Of a DNA stretch of 6,490 nucleotides, positions 1-5,835 are shown piece by piece. Origin of the DNA: Lachnospiraceae bacterium (lineage in GTDB: Bacteria; Bacillota; Clostridia; Lachnospirales; Lachnospiraceae); assembly GCA_900764225.1 (NCBI GenBank), contig CAAFNG010000261.1, positions 1-6,490 of the forward strand, written 5' to 3'. The position numbers and the translations under genes were made by a program. The number at the start of each line of letters is the position of its first letter. Position 1 is the first letter of the stretch. A model generated the notes under the pieces. That model saw only the letters and a program-made list of their open reading frames with translations, did not search any database and was not told the origin of the DNA.

Positions 1-16
1 CTAATACGGTAAAGTA

Positions 17-25
17 TGATATAAT
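17..25 (+). promoter_or_regulatory. Extended -10 promoter element upstream of glgC
   Basis: TGA followed by TATAAT (20-25) gives a consensus -10 hexamer with the extended TGn motif. A -35 hexamer at normal spacing would fall at or before base 1, so it cannot be assessed. Transcription would start near base 32 and leave a short leader before the glgC ribosome binding site at 46-52. This is inference from motif matching only. Confidence 0.5.
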
Positions 26-56
26 TAAACAATAATAACATACAAGAGGTGATCGC

Positions 57-1334
57 ATGATTAAGAAAGAGATGATTGCCATGCTCTTGGCCGGTGGGCA
101 AGGTAGCAGGTTAGGAGTTTTGACAGAAAAAGTTGCAAAGCCGGCAGTCGCTTTTGGTGGTAAATATCGTATCATCGATTTTCCACTGAGCAATTGTATT
201 AACTCAGGAATTGACACGGTGGGCGTGCTGACGCAGTACCAGCCGCTCCGCCTGAATACACATATCGGCATCGGTATTCCGTGGGATCTGGACCGCAATG
301 AAGGTGGTGTCACAGTCCTGCCGCCGTACGAGAAGAGCACAAGCAGCGAATGGTATACAGGAACTGCCAATGCGATTTATCAGAATCTGGCGTATATGGA
401 ACAGTATAATCCGGATTATGTGCTGATTCTTTCCGGTGACCATATCTATAAGATGGATTACGAAGTAATGCTGGATTTCCACAAGGCGAACAAGGCAGAC
501 ATTACAATCGCATGTATGCCGGTTCCAATCGAGGAAGCCAGCCGTTTTGGTATTATGGTCACTGACGACAGCAACCGTATTACAGAGTTCGAGGAGAAAC
601 CGGAGCATCCGAGCAGTAACCTGGCTTCTATGGGTATTTATATCTTCTCATGGCCGGTTCTTAAAGAAGCGCTGATCGCACTGAAGGATCAGAACGGATG
701 TGACTTTGGTAAGCATATTCTTCCGTATTGTAAGGAGAAAGGCCAACGTCTTTTTGCATATGAATACAATGGTTACTGGAAAGATGTAGGAACACTTGGT
801 TCTTACTGGGAAGCCAACATGGAACTGATCGATATCATTCCGGAGTTTAATCTTTATGAGGAATTCTGGAGAATTTATACCAAGGGTGACGTGATCCCGC
901 CTCAGTACATTGCCTCAGACGCAGTTGTAGACAAGTGTATCATCGGTGAGGGAACGGAAGTCTACGGAGAGGTACATAATTCAGTGATCGGTCCCAATGT
1001 AACCATCGGAAAGGGCAGCGTGATCCGTGATTCCATTATCATGAAGAATACGGTAATTGGCGAGAATACTGTTATGGATAAGGCAATCGTGGCTGAGGAC
1101 GTTGTTGTCGGAAACAATGTTGTGATCGGCTACGGTGAAGAAGCACCGAATGTTCTGAAACCTGCTGTATATTCCTTTGGACTGGCAGCAATCGGAGAAG
1201 GCAGCGTGATTCCGGATAATGTTAAGATTGGCAAGAATACTGCTATCTCAGGTATCACGACCAAAGAAGACTACCCTGACGGAGAACTGGCAGGCGGCCA
1301 GGTAATTGCAGCAAAGGACGGTGGGAAAGAATGA
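57..1334 (+). CDS. glgC: Glucose-1-phosphate adenylyltransferase (ADP-glucose pyrophosphorylase), GlgC
   Basis: This enzyme makes ADP-glucose and pyrophosphate from ATP and glucose-1-phosphate, the committed cytoplasmic step of bacterial glycogen synthesis. The 425-residue protein has the usual family length. Its N-terminal nucleotidyltransferase domain shows the pyrophosphorylase loop [11 protein letters not shown] (13-23), [15 protein letters not shown] (28-42), [10 protein letters not shown] (126-135; D128 matches the catalytic Asp), FEEKP (178-182; K181 matches the glucose-1-phosphate-binding Lys), SMGIYIF (191-197) and [15 protein letters not shown] (240-254). The C-terminal part, from about 285, is a hexapeptide-repeat left-handed beta helix rich in IG and VVG turns. 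The start at 57 is supported by AGAGGTGAT just upstream. The stop overlaps the glgD start, so the two are translationally coupled. All catalytic motifs appear intact, so this should be the active subunit of a GlgC/GlgD pair. Confidence 0.97.
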   Translation: MIKKEMIAMLLAGGQGSRLGVLTEKVAKPAVAFGGKYRIIDFPLSNCINSGIDTVGVLTQYQPLRLNTHIGIGIPWDLDRNEGGVTVLPPYEKSTSSEWYTGTANAIYQNLAYMEQYNPDYVLILSGDHIYKMDYEVMLDFHKANKADITIACMPVPIEEASRFGIMVTDDSNRITEFEEKPEHPSSNLASMGIYIFSWPVLKEALIALKDQNGCDFGKHILPYCKEKGQRLFAYEYNGYWKDVGTLGSYWEANMELIDIIPEFNLYEEFWRIYTKGDVIPPQYIASDAVVDKCIIGEGTEVYGEVHNSVIGPNVTIGKGSVIRDSIIMKNTVIGENTVMDKAIVAEDVVVGNNVVIGYGEEAPNVLKPAVYSFGLAAIGEGSVIPDNVKIGKNTAISGITTKEDYPDGELAGGQVIAAKDGGKE

Positions 1335-2452
1335 GAGCGATAGGTATTATTTTGGCAGGCGGAAATAACAACCGCATGAGAGAATTATCAAACAAGAGAG
1401 CGATCGCAGCCATGCCGATTGCAGGAAGCTATCGTGCGATCGACTTTGCCCTGAGCAATATGGCGAATTCACATATCCAGAAGGTAGCTGTCCTGACACA
1501 GTATAATGCCCGTTCCCTGAATGAGCATTTAAGCTCATCCAAATGGTGGGATTTCGGAAGAAAACAGGGAGGACTCTATGTTTTCACACCGACGATCACC
1601 AAGGATAACAGCTTATGGTATCAGGGAACTGCAGACGCGATCTATCAGAATCTGACATTTCTTAAAAACAGCCATGAGCCGTATGTTGTGATCGCATCCG
1701 GTGACGGAATCTACAAGCTGGATTACAATAAAGTCCTGGAATATCACATTGCAAAGAGAGCAGATGTGACTGTCGTATGTACAACCTGCCAGGATCAGAG
1801 CCAGGTGGAACGCTTTGGTGTTCTTCGTATGAATGAGGACTGCCGGATCGAGGAATTTGAGGAGAAACCGATCGTTTCTTCTTATAATACTGTGTCCACA
1901 GGTATCTATGTCATCCGGAGAAGACAGCTGATCGAGCTGATCGAGCGTGCTGCACAGGAAGGAAGACATGATTTTGTAAATGATATTCTTATCCGCTATA
2001 AAAATCTTAAGAGAATTTATGGCTATAAGATCGATACTTACTGGAATAATATCTCTACAGCAGAGGCTTATTACCAGACGAACATGGATTTCCTGAAACC
2101 GGAGATCCGCAATTATTTCTTTAAACAGGAGCCAGGAATCAAGACGAAGATCGCAGATGTACCACCGGCTAAATACAATCCGGGATCCAATGTGAAGAAC
2201 AGTCTGATATCCAGCGGATGCATCATCAACGGAACGGTAGAGAATTCAGTTCTGTTCCGTGATGTATTTGTAGGTAGCAACTGTGTTATTAAAAACTCTG
2301 TGATCCTCAATGACGTATACCTTGGAGATAATACACATATCGAGAATTGCATTGTTGAGAGCCGGGATACTATCCGGGCGAACTCATATTACTGCGGCGA
2401 AGAAGGAGAAGTAAAGATCGTCGTAGAGAAAAACGAACGCTACGTATTGTAA
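1331..2452 (+). CDS. glgD: GlgD, regulatory paralogue of ADP-glucose pyrophosphorylase
   Basis: This is a 373-residue paralogue of GlgC, starting in the ATGA overlap with the glgC stop and preceded by GGGAAAG. The fold is kept: [10 protein letters not shown] near 57-66, [10 protein letters not shown] (123-132), FEEKP (176-180) and a hexapeptide-repeat C-terminus. The pyrophosphorylase loop has diverged to [11 protein letters not shown] (10-20), and the KPAV block has become RAIAAM (23-28), losing Lys and Pro residues normally used for ATP and phosphate handling. It is about 50 residues shorter than GlgC, mainly in the C-terminal helix. In other Firmicutes, GlgD has little or no activity alone and forms a heterotetramer with GlgC that changes its kinetics; that role is inferred here. 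A decayed duplicate is unlikely, because the frame is open throughout and the gene is coupled to glgC. Confidence 0.94.
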   Translation: MRAIGIILAGGNNNRMRELSNKRAIAAMPIAGSYRAIDFALSNMANSHIQKVAVLTQYNARSLNEHLSSSKWWDFGRKQGGLYVFTPTITKDNSLWYQGTADAIYQNLTFLKNSHEPYVVIASGDGIYKLDYNKVLEYHIAKRADVTVVCTTCQDQSQVERFGVLRMNEDCRIEEFEEKPIVSSYNTVSTGIYVIRRRQLIELIERAAQEGRHDFVNDILIRYKNLKRIYGYKIDTYWNNISTAEAYYQTNMDFLKPEIRNYFFKQEPGIKTKIADVPPAKYNPGSNVKNSLISSGCIINGTVENSVLFRDVFVGSNCVIKNSVILNDVYLGDNTHIENCIVESRDTIRANSYYCGEEGEVKIVVEKNERYVL

Positions 2453-2502
2453 ATGCAGAAATTCCCGCAGATACGTTTGGCGAAATGAAAGGGGCAGGTA
2501 AC

Positions 2503-2799
2503 ATGAATATTACAGATGTACGTGTGAGAAAGGTAGCAAAAGAAGGGAAAATGAAGGCCGTTGTGTCTGTCACTATAGATGACGAGTTTGTGGTACATGA
2601 CATTAAAGTTATCGAAGGAGAAAAAGGTCTGTTTATTGCGATGCCGAGCCGTAAGGCCAGCGACGGAGAGTACCGCGATATCGCACATCCGATCAACTCT
2701 TCAACAAGAGAACGGATCCAGGCGATCATTCTCGACAAATATCAGGAAGTAATGGCTGAGGAAGCTGAGAATGATGTTCTTATGGAAGCTGCGGAATAG
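2503..2799 (+). CDS. spoVG: SpoVG family nucleic-acid-binding regulator
   Basis: SpoVG proteins are small site-specific DNA/RNA-binding regulators, first known from stage V sporulation and septation control in Bacillus and now seen as broader regulators. The 98-residue product starts [11 protein letters not shown] and carries the diagnostic block from [18 protein letters not shown] (about residues 46-63) into STRERIQ, followed by an acidic tail. The start at 2503 is preferred over the in-frame ATG at 2485. AAAGGGG at 2488-2494 sits 8 bases before 2503 and would lie inside the longer reading, and family members begin with M-x-I/V-TDVR. It follows glgD by 50 bases with no terminator between, so it probably shares the glgC promoter. 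The shared glycogen/SpoVG transcript suggests coordination of carbon storage with a global regulator, but this is inference. Confidence 0.96.
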   Translation: MNITDVRVRKVAKEGKMKAVVSVTIDDEFVVHDIKVIEGEKGLFIAMPSRKASDGEYRDIAHPINSSTRERIQAIILDKYQEVMAEEAENDVLMEAAE

Positions 2800-2879
2800 G
2801 TCTGGCTTTCGGTTACAGACAGCGGAGAGAGATTCGCATAGCTGACGACTTGGGAATTGAGACTGCATAGGATAATTAT

Positions 2880-2925
2880 GAAGCTGCTGCTTTGCAGGGA
2901 AACCTGCAGAGTGGCGGCTTCTTTT
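2880..2925 (+). terminator. Rho-independent terminator of the glgC-glgD-spoVG operon
   Basis: GAAGCTGCTGCTTTGCAGG (2880-2898) and CCTGCAGAGTGGCGGCTTC (2903-2921) form a continuous 19-bp stem using Watson-Crick and G-U pairs only. The loop is a GAAA tetraloop (2899-2902), and the stem is followed by TTTTGTTGT. It lies 80 bases after the spoVG stop. Confidence 0.92.
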
Positions 2926-3033
2926 GTTGTGGATATTTCATCTAAATACAGTTATAGTAATGCCATATTTGTAATAAAATCATAACAATTAAATAGGATT
3001 TTACGGACAAAGTAAAGGCGAATATCTTCAAAT

Positions 3034-3050
3034 ATTACATACTTGTTACA
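3034..3050 (-). promoter_or_regulatory. Candidate WalR (YycF) binding box
   Basis: Read on the minus strand this is TGTAAC-AAGTA-TGTAAT, a 12-of-12 match to the WalR direct-repeat consensus TGTWAH-N5-TGTWAH known from Bacillus and Staphylococcus. An overlapping + strand version, TGTTAC-AAAAA-TGAAAT (3044-3060), matches 11 of 12, and a weaker one, TGTAAT-AAAAT-CATAAC (2970-2986), matches 10 of 12. The box centre lies about 60 bases before the predicted transcription start, a plausible activator position. The downstream gene encodes a PcsB-like secreted protein, a class controlled by WalRK in other Firmicutes. The region is A+T-rich, so chance matches are possible. Confidence 0.55.
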
Positions 3051-3067
3051 AAAATGAAATAAAAATG

Positions 3068-3095
3068 TTGCTTTTTATAAAAAATATGTTATACT
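3068..3095 (+). promoter_or_regulatory. Sigma-A-type promoter of the coiled-coil/3D gene
   Basis: TTGCTT (3068-3073) lies 16 bases before TATACT (3090-3095), which carries an extended TGT motif at 3087-3089. Transcription would start near 3102, giving a leader of about 24 bases that contains GAAAGGTG (3113-3120) ahead of the ATG at 3126. Confidence 0.75.
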
Positions 3096-3125
3096 AGTAC
3101 CCATGAAAGGACGAAAGGTGTTTAT

Positions 3126-4493
3126 ATGAAGAATAGAAAAGTTTTCACATTACTGCTGACAGGCATGCTTACTCTTTCCATGGGAAGCACCGTATATGCA
3201 TCAAGTACAGACGCTGCCATTGCAGAGGCACAGGCGGAGAAACAGGCCGCAGAGAACAGCCTCGCGCAGGTACAGGGCAGTATCGGCAGTCTTGAGAGCA
3301 AGAAGCAGGAGCTGGAGAGCTATCTGGCCGACTTAAACGCACAGTATGAGGATCTTACCAACAGTATTTCTGAACTGAGTATTCAGGCTGCTGAGAAGGA
3401 AGACGAACTCAATAAAGTAAAAAAAGAACTTAAAAAAGCGAAGAAAGCTTCTACAGATCAGTATGAATCCATGAAGCTTCGAATCGCATATATGTATGAA
3501 AATGCAGGAACATCTGCACTGGAGACATTACTTTCCTCCGAGAGTCTTGCAGAATTTCTGAACCGCGCAGAGAATGCGATACAGATTTCTACATATGACA
3601 GAAATATGTTGGATAAGTATGTAAGTCTTCAGGAGAACATTCAGGAGAATGAGAAGAGGGTTGAGACCGAGTCAGCAGAGATCGATAATCTGATGACAGA
3701 GCGTGCGTCCAAGCAGCAGGAAGTTCAGTCCATGGCAGCGACCACAAGCGAGGATATCAACTCTTATGTAAATCAGATCAGTGCCAGCCAGGAAGAAGCC
3801 CAGCAGCTGATGGCAGATATCAGCAATGCGGACAGCAATATCACAGCTCTTGTACAGCAGGCAGAGGCTGAGAAAGCAGCTGAGGAGAAGGCGAGAGCTG
3901 AGGCAGAAGCCGAGGCTGAGAGACAGGCAGCCGCAGAAGCTGCAGCTGAAGAAGCAGCACAGGCTGATGATGGGACAGATAGCGAAGACAGCAGTTATGA
4001 AGAAAGTTCTGATGATTATGGATACGATTCCGATGAAGACACTACAGAAGATTCCAGTACTTCTACAAGCTCTGAGGTTGTTGTAGAAGAGGAAGAAGAG
4101 GAAACTGATGATGTGCAGTCCGGAAGTTCCGGGGATAATTCATCTGATGAGGATACTTCAGACTCATCAGATGATACATCCACAGATACTTCTGCTTCCG
4201 GTTCCTCCAGCCAGGGGACATATCTTGGAAACTTTACACTGACAGCATATTGTAACTGTGCACAATGTTGTGGTACAGCAGGTAATCTGACTGCCAGCGG
4301 AACTGTTCCGACAGCAGGACGTACAGTAGCTATGGCAGGCGTTCCTTTTGGAACCAAGCTTCTGATCAACGGAAATGTGTATACAGTAGAGGATCTTGGA
4401 ACTCCTTACGGACATGTTGATATTTACTGTGGAAGTCATGAGGAGGCATTAAGCTTCGGACTTCAGTCAGCTGAGGTTTATCAGGTAGGCTGA
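3126..4493 (+). CDS. Secreted PcsB-type coiled-coil protein with C-terminal 3D domain; probable cell-wall remodelling factor
   Basis: The 455-residue protein begins with a clear Sec signal peptide: MKNRK, a hydrophobic core, and likely cleavage after A25 (VYA-SS). Residues 28-245 are heptad-rich coiled coil. A PcsB/CwlO-type hairpin region (119-147) reads RIAYMYENAGTSALETLL followed by SESLAEFLNR. An Ala/Glu-rich helix (245-279) and an extremely acidic Ser/Asp/Glu/Thr linker (280-362) lead to a 3D domain (366-455) with TAYCNCAQCCG, TASGT, PFGTKL, VED (D423) and HVDIY (D432). 3D domains are related to the MltA/Sps-type lytic transglycosylase fold, so peptidoglycan cleavage outside the membrane is plausible but unproven. 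The first of the three name-giving Asp residues is absent (A404 in VAMAG). The long acidic linker could span the wall or bind cations. It is transcribed alone, between its own promoter and terminator. AAAGGTG supports the start. Confidence 0.88.
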   Translation: MKNRKVFTLLLTGMLTLSMGSTVYASSTDAAIAEAQAEKQAAENSLAQVQGSIGSLESKKQELESYLADLNAQYEDLTNSISELSIQAAEKEDELNKVKKELKKAKKASTDQYESMKLRIAYMYENAGTSALETLLSSESLAEFLNRAENAIQISTYDRNMLDKYVSLQENIQENEKRVETESAEIDNLMTERASKQQEVQSMAATTSEDINSYVNQISASQEEAQQLMADISNADSNITALVQQAEAEKAAEEKARAEAEAEAERQAAAEAAAEEAAQADDGTDSEDSSYEESSDDYGYDSDEDTTEDSSTSTSSEVVVEEEEEETDDVQSGSSGDNSSDEDTSDSSDDTSTDTSASGSSSQGTYLGNFTLTAYCNCAQCCGTAGNLTASGTVPTAGRTVAMAGVPFGTKLLINGNVYTVEDLGTPYGHVDIYCGSHEEALSFGLQSAEVYQVG

Positions 4494-4522
4494 TACGGGC
4501 AGAATAAATAAAATACGAATAG

Positions 4523-4571
4523 AAACAGCACCATAAGATCAATGGTTTGAGTGATCTTATGGTGCTGTTTT
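4523..4571. terminator. Bidirectional terminator between convergent genes
   Basis: AAACAGCACCATAAGATCA (4523-4541) and TGATCTTATGGTGCTGTTT (4552-4570) are perfect 19-bp inverted repeats with a 10-base loop. On the + strand the stem ends in TTTT and closes the coiled-coil/3D gene (stop at 4493). On the minus strand it ends in TTTCTATTCG and lies 47 bases after the shell-protein stop, so it can serve both genes. Confidence 0.9.
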
Positions 4572-4617
4572 ACTGTGCTGGTATGTAAATATTGTTTATA
4601 ATATAGCAGATAGCCAT

Positions 4618-5340
4618 TTACAGATACGGCGTTCCCGGAATTTCCGGATAAGTTCCCATGCCGATCAGCAGCTCCAGACCTGTCTGGCGTCCTTCAAGAA
4701 CTGCGGCTTTTACTGCGCTGGCATCGCCGGAGATGGCAATGATCACTTCGTTGGAGTGGCTGGTACCGATATTTGGTGTCATATATTTTGTGATGGAAAC
4801 GGCAGCGGATTTTACCGCATTGTCAGCCATAACAAGACCAATGGCAGCAGGAGAGCCGGCCATGAAACCGAATGCTTCACCTAGTGGAGTTCCAAAAGCT
4901 TTGTGAATGGCAGGACCTGCATTTGCGGAAAAAGCAAACTCTAGATGTCCGGATTCACTGATATAAACCTCACCGGCATATTTGTTCGTCAGCTCCAGGG
5001 CAAGGGAAATGGCATGACGTACATCTGAGACATCATTTCCACCCAGTACGATATAGTTTCCATGGCCGCCCCAGCCCTTGGTATCTCGAGGGAGTTCAAT
5101 GGAAAGCACCTCTGTGTTGGTGGCTTTTACCGCATCGTCGATGGCTGTGATCTGTCCGGCCGCACCGGTCCGGGAACTGAAAAGACCAAGACAGTGGTAT
5201 TTCGTACCGACATTCATCTCCTGAAGCAGGGAATCGTCAACACCGGAGATCACAAGTCCGATGGTATCCAGGACGGCAGTCCCTACAAATTCTGTCCGTG
5301 TACAGCTGGTGCTGATATTATGTATATCGTGTATATCCAT
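4618..5340 (-). CDS. pduB: PduB-like BMC-T (tandem BMC domain) microcompartment shell protein
   Basis: The 240-residue product is a trimer-forming shell tile of a bacterial microcompartment, of the PduB/EtuB type. Diagnostic blocks are TEFVGTAVLDTIGLVISGVD (16-35), CLGLFSSRTGA (50-60), VKATNTEVLSIELPRDTKG (71-89), GGNDVSDV (100-107) and, in the second domain, GAPIG-like FGTPLGEAFG (149-158), LVMADNAVKSA (169-179) and TSHSNEVIIAISGD (193-206). The two BMC domains span roughly 18-125 and 135-232. The start at 5340 is chosen because AAGGGGG lies just upstream; the frame stays open 53 codons further to 5499, but that extension looks nothing like PduB. The short N-terminus resembles Salmonella PduB' (Met38 form) and lacks the longer PduB extension implicated in attaching the enzyme core. 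No other microcompartment gene is adjacent. It is flanked by a terminator and its own promoter, so it appears monocistronic. Confidence 0.93.
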   Translation of the reverse strand: MDIHDIHNISTSCTRTEFVGTAVLDTIGLVISGVDDSLLQEMNVGTKYHCLGLFSSRTGAAGQITAIDDAVKATNTEVLSIELPRDTKGWGGHGNYIVLGGNDVSDVRHAISLALELTNKYAGEVYISESGHLEFAFSANAGPAIHKAFGTPLGEAFGFMAGSPAAIGLVMADNAVKSAAVSITKYMTPNIGTSHSNEVIIAISGDASAVKAAVLEGRQTGLELLIGMGTYPEIPGTPYL

Positions 5341-5360
5341 GTGGAAAAATCCCCCTTTTT

Positions 5361-5388
5361 TATACTGAAAATCGCTGTTTTCAGTATA
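5361..5388. repeat. Perfect 11-bp inverted repeat overlapping the shell-gene promoter; probable operator
   Basis: TATACTGAAAA (5361-5371) and TTTTCAGTATA (5378-5388) are perfect reverse complements separated by six bases (TCGCTG). On the minus strand the upstream arm begins with TATACT, the predicted -10 of the shell gene, and the dyad runs to about +16. This is the geometry expected for a repressor site. No T-run follows on either strand at a useful distance, which argues against a terminator. Confidence 0.65.
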
Positions 5389-5411
5389 CCATTGAAAGGC
5401 GGAATTTAAAA
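5383..5411 (-). promoter_or_regulatory. Extended -10 promoter of the PduB-like gene
   Basis: On the minus strand TGG-TATACT (5391-5383) is an extended -10 element. The -35 position 17 bases upstream reads TTTTAA (5411-5406) and is weak, as is common with extended -10 promoters. Transcription would start near 5376, giving a 36-base leader with the AAGGGGG ribosome binding site. Confidence 0.55.
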
Positions 5412-5503
5412 GAAAAAGTTGGAAAGCTGACTGTCTATTGCAGTTTGTGCAGAAAAGAGGACCATTTGTGAAGAAGAACATTTTAAAGTCGGATATCATG
5501 CTA

Positions 5504-5512
5504 TGTTATGAT
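5504..5512 (+). promoter_or_regulatory. Possible extended -10 promoter for a short transcript
   Basis: TGT-TATGAT gives a 5-of-6 match to the -10 hexamer with an extended TGn. The best -35 candidate, TTAAAG (5483-5488), is poor. If active, it would start a transcript near 5519 that ends at the 5664-5704 terminator, about 185 bases long. Confidence 0.3.
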
Positions 5513-5597
5513 TATGAAAAAAACGAGACATTCTGATCAGTTTCGTGCAGATGGAGCAGGTTTGTTCTGGAATGAAAAGATAATACGAGGTGTTTCC

Positions 5598-5657
5598 ATG
5601 GTAGTATTTTTCTTTGTGAATAAGGTTATTTTTCCGGAAGGAGAAGCGAAAAGATAA
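5598..5657 (+). CDS. Possible 19-residue hydrophobic micropeptide
   Basis: The sequence is MVVFFFVNKVIFPEGEAKR: a hydrophobic N-terminal half with a charged tail. It is not a recognised family. GAGGTG (5587-5592) lies five bases before the ATG, a good ribosome binding site, and a rho-independent terminator begins seven bases after the stop. The same frame is open upstream to an ATG at 5514 (MKKTRHSDQF..., 47 residues in all), but that start has no ribosome binding site. It could be a real small protein, a leader peptide upstream of the STAS operon, or chance within a small RNA. Confidence 0.3.
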   Translation: MVVFFFVNKVIFPEGEAKR

Positions 5658-5663
5658 ATCAGG

Positions 5664-5704
5664 ACAGGGCAGATGTCTTTGGGGGCATCCGCTCTGTTTT
5701 TTTT
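5664..5704 (+). terminator. Rho-independent terminator or attenuator
   Basis: ACAGGGCAGATGTC (5664-5677) pairs with GGCATCCGCTCTGT (5684-5697), with one A-C mismatch and two G-U pairs. The six-base loop is TTTGGG, and the stem runs into eight T residues (5697-5704). The structure is strong. No confident gene precedes it on the + strand, which is evidence for a short transcript from this intergenic region. Confidence 0.85.
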
Positions 5705-5767
5705 GATACTGTAAAGCGTTTTGCTTGTTTGCAATATGAGTTCGTGTTAAACTGTTTATAAAACTAC

Positions 5768-5802
5768 CTGAAAATGGCAGCTATATTTTGGGAGATTTTC
5801 AG
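5768..5802. repeat. Inverted repeat CTGAAAAT / ATTTTCAG upstream of the STAS gene
   Basis: CTGAAAAT (5768-5775) and ATTTTCAG (5795-5802) are perfect 8-bp inverted repeats 19 bases apart. The same octamer CTGAAAAT occurs in the left arm of the shell-gene dyad (5365-5372), so one regulator could recognise both sites. The motif is A+T-rich and short, so coincidence is possible. Confidence 0.35.
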
Positions 5803-5835
5803 AGCATGTCACTGACAGAACATGGGAGGTATGAA

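Larger units (their letters stand above)
2800..3125. other. Intergenic region between the spoVG and coiled-coil/3D genes
   Basis: No plausible coding sequence is visible in this 326-base gap. From left to right it holds about 80 bases of unremarkable spacer, a strong + strand terminator (2880-2925), an A+T-rich stretch with two WalR-like direct repeats and one perfect reverse-strand WalR box (3034-3050), an extended -10 promoter (3068-3095) and the ribosome binding site AAAGGTG (3114-3120) for the next gene. Confidence 0.8.
5341..5835. other. Intergenic region between the divergent shell-protein and STAS genes
   Basis: This stretch of about 495 bases has no confidently assigned gene. It contains the shell-gene promoter and dyad (5361-5411), a possible + strand extended -10 (5504-5512), a 47-codon + strand ORF (5514-5657) containing a better-initiated 19-codon ORF (5598-5657), a + strand terminator (5664-5704), an A+T-rich spacer, and an inverted repeat (5768-5802) before the STAS ribosome binding site at 5824-5829. 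Confidence 0.75.

Noticed and set aside
2485..2502. Upstream ATG giving SpoVG six extra residues (MKGAGN)
   Set aside because: AAAGGGG inside this segment is the ribosome binding site for 2503, and family members start with M-x-I/V-TDVR.
2801..2821. Small inverted repeat GTCTG/CAGAC after spoVG
   Set aside because: It is a five-base stem with an 11-base loop and no T-run; the real terminator follows at 2880-2925.
3103..3129. Eight-codon leader ORF (MKGRKVFI) overlapping the coiled-coil/3D start
   Set aside because: It has no ribosome binding site and begins at about the predicted transcription start; the TGA/ATG overlap is probably chance.
3826..4369. Overlapping ORFs on both strands within the acidic linker and 3D region
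   Set aside because: They are by-products of the biased GAA/GAT/TCT codon composition of the real gene and match no family.
4597..4602. TATAAT on the + strand before the shell-gene 3' end, as an antisense promoter
   Set aside because: No -35 or extended -10 element accompanies it and the region is A+T-rich, so a chance match is likely.
5341..5499. 53-codon N-terminal extension of the PduB-like protein
   Set aside because: The reading frame is open, but it crosses the promoter and dyad, has no resemblance to the PduB N-terminus and has no ribosome binding site at 5499, whereas AAGGGGG precedes 5340.
5537..5734. Reverse-strand 65-codon ORF across the 5664-5704 terminator
   Set aside because: It reads the antisense of a terminator stem and T-run (giving KKNRADAP-type sequence) and has no ribosome binding site or recognisable domain.
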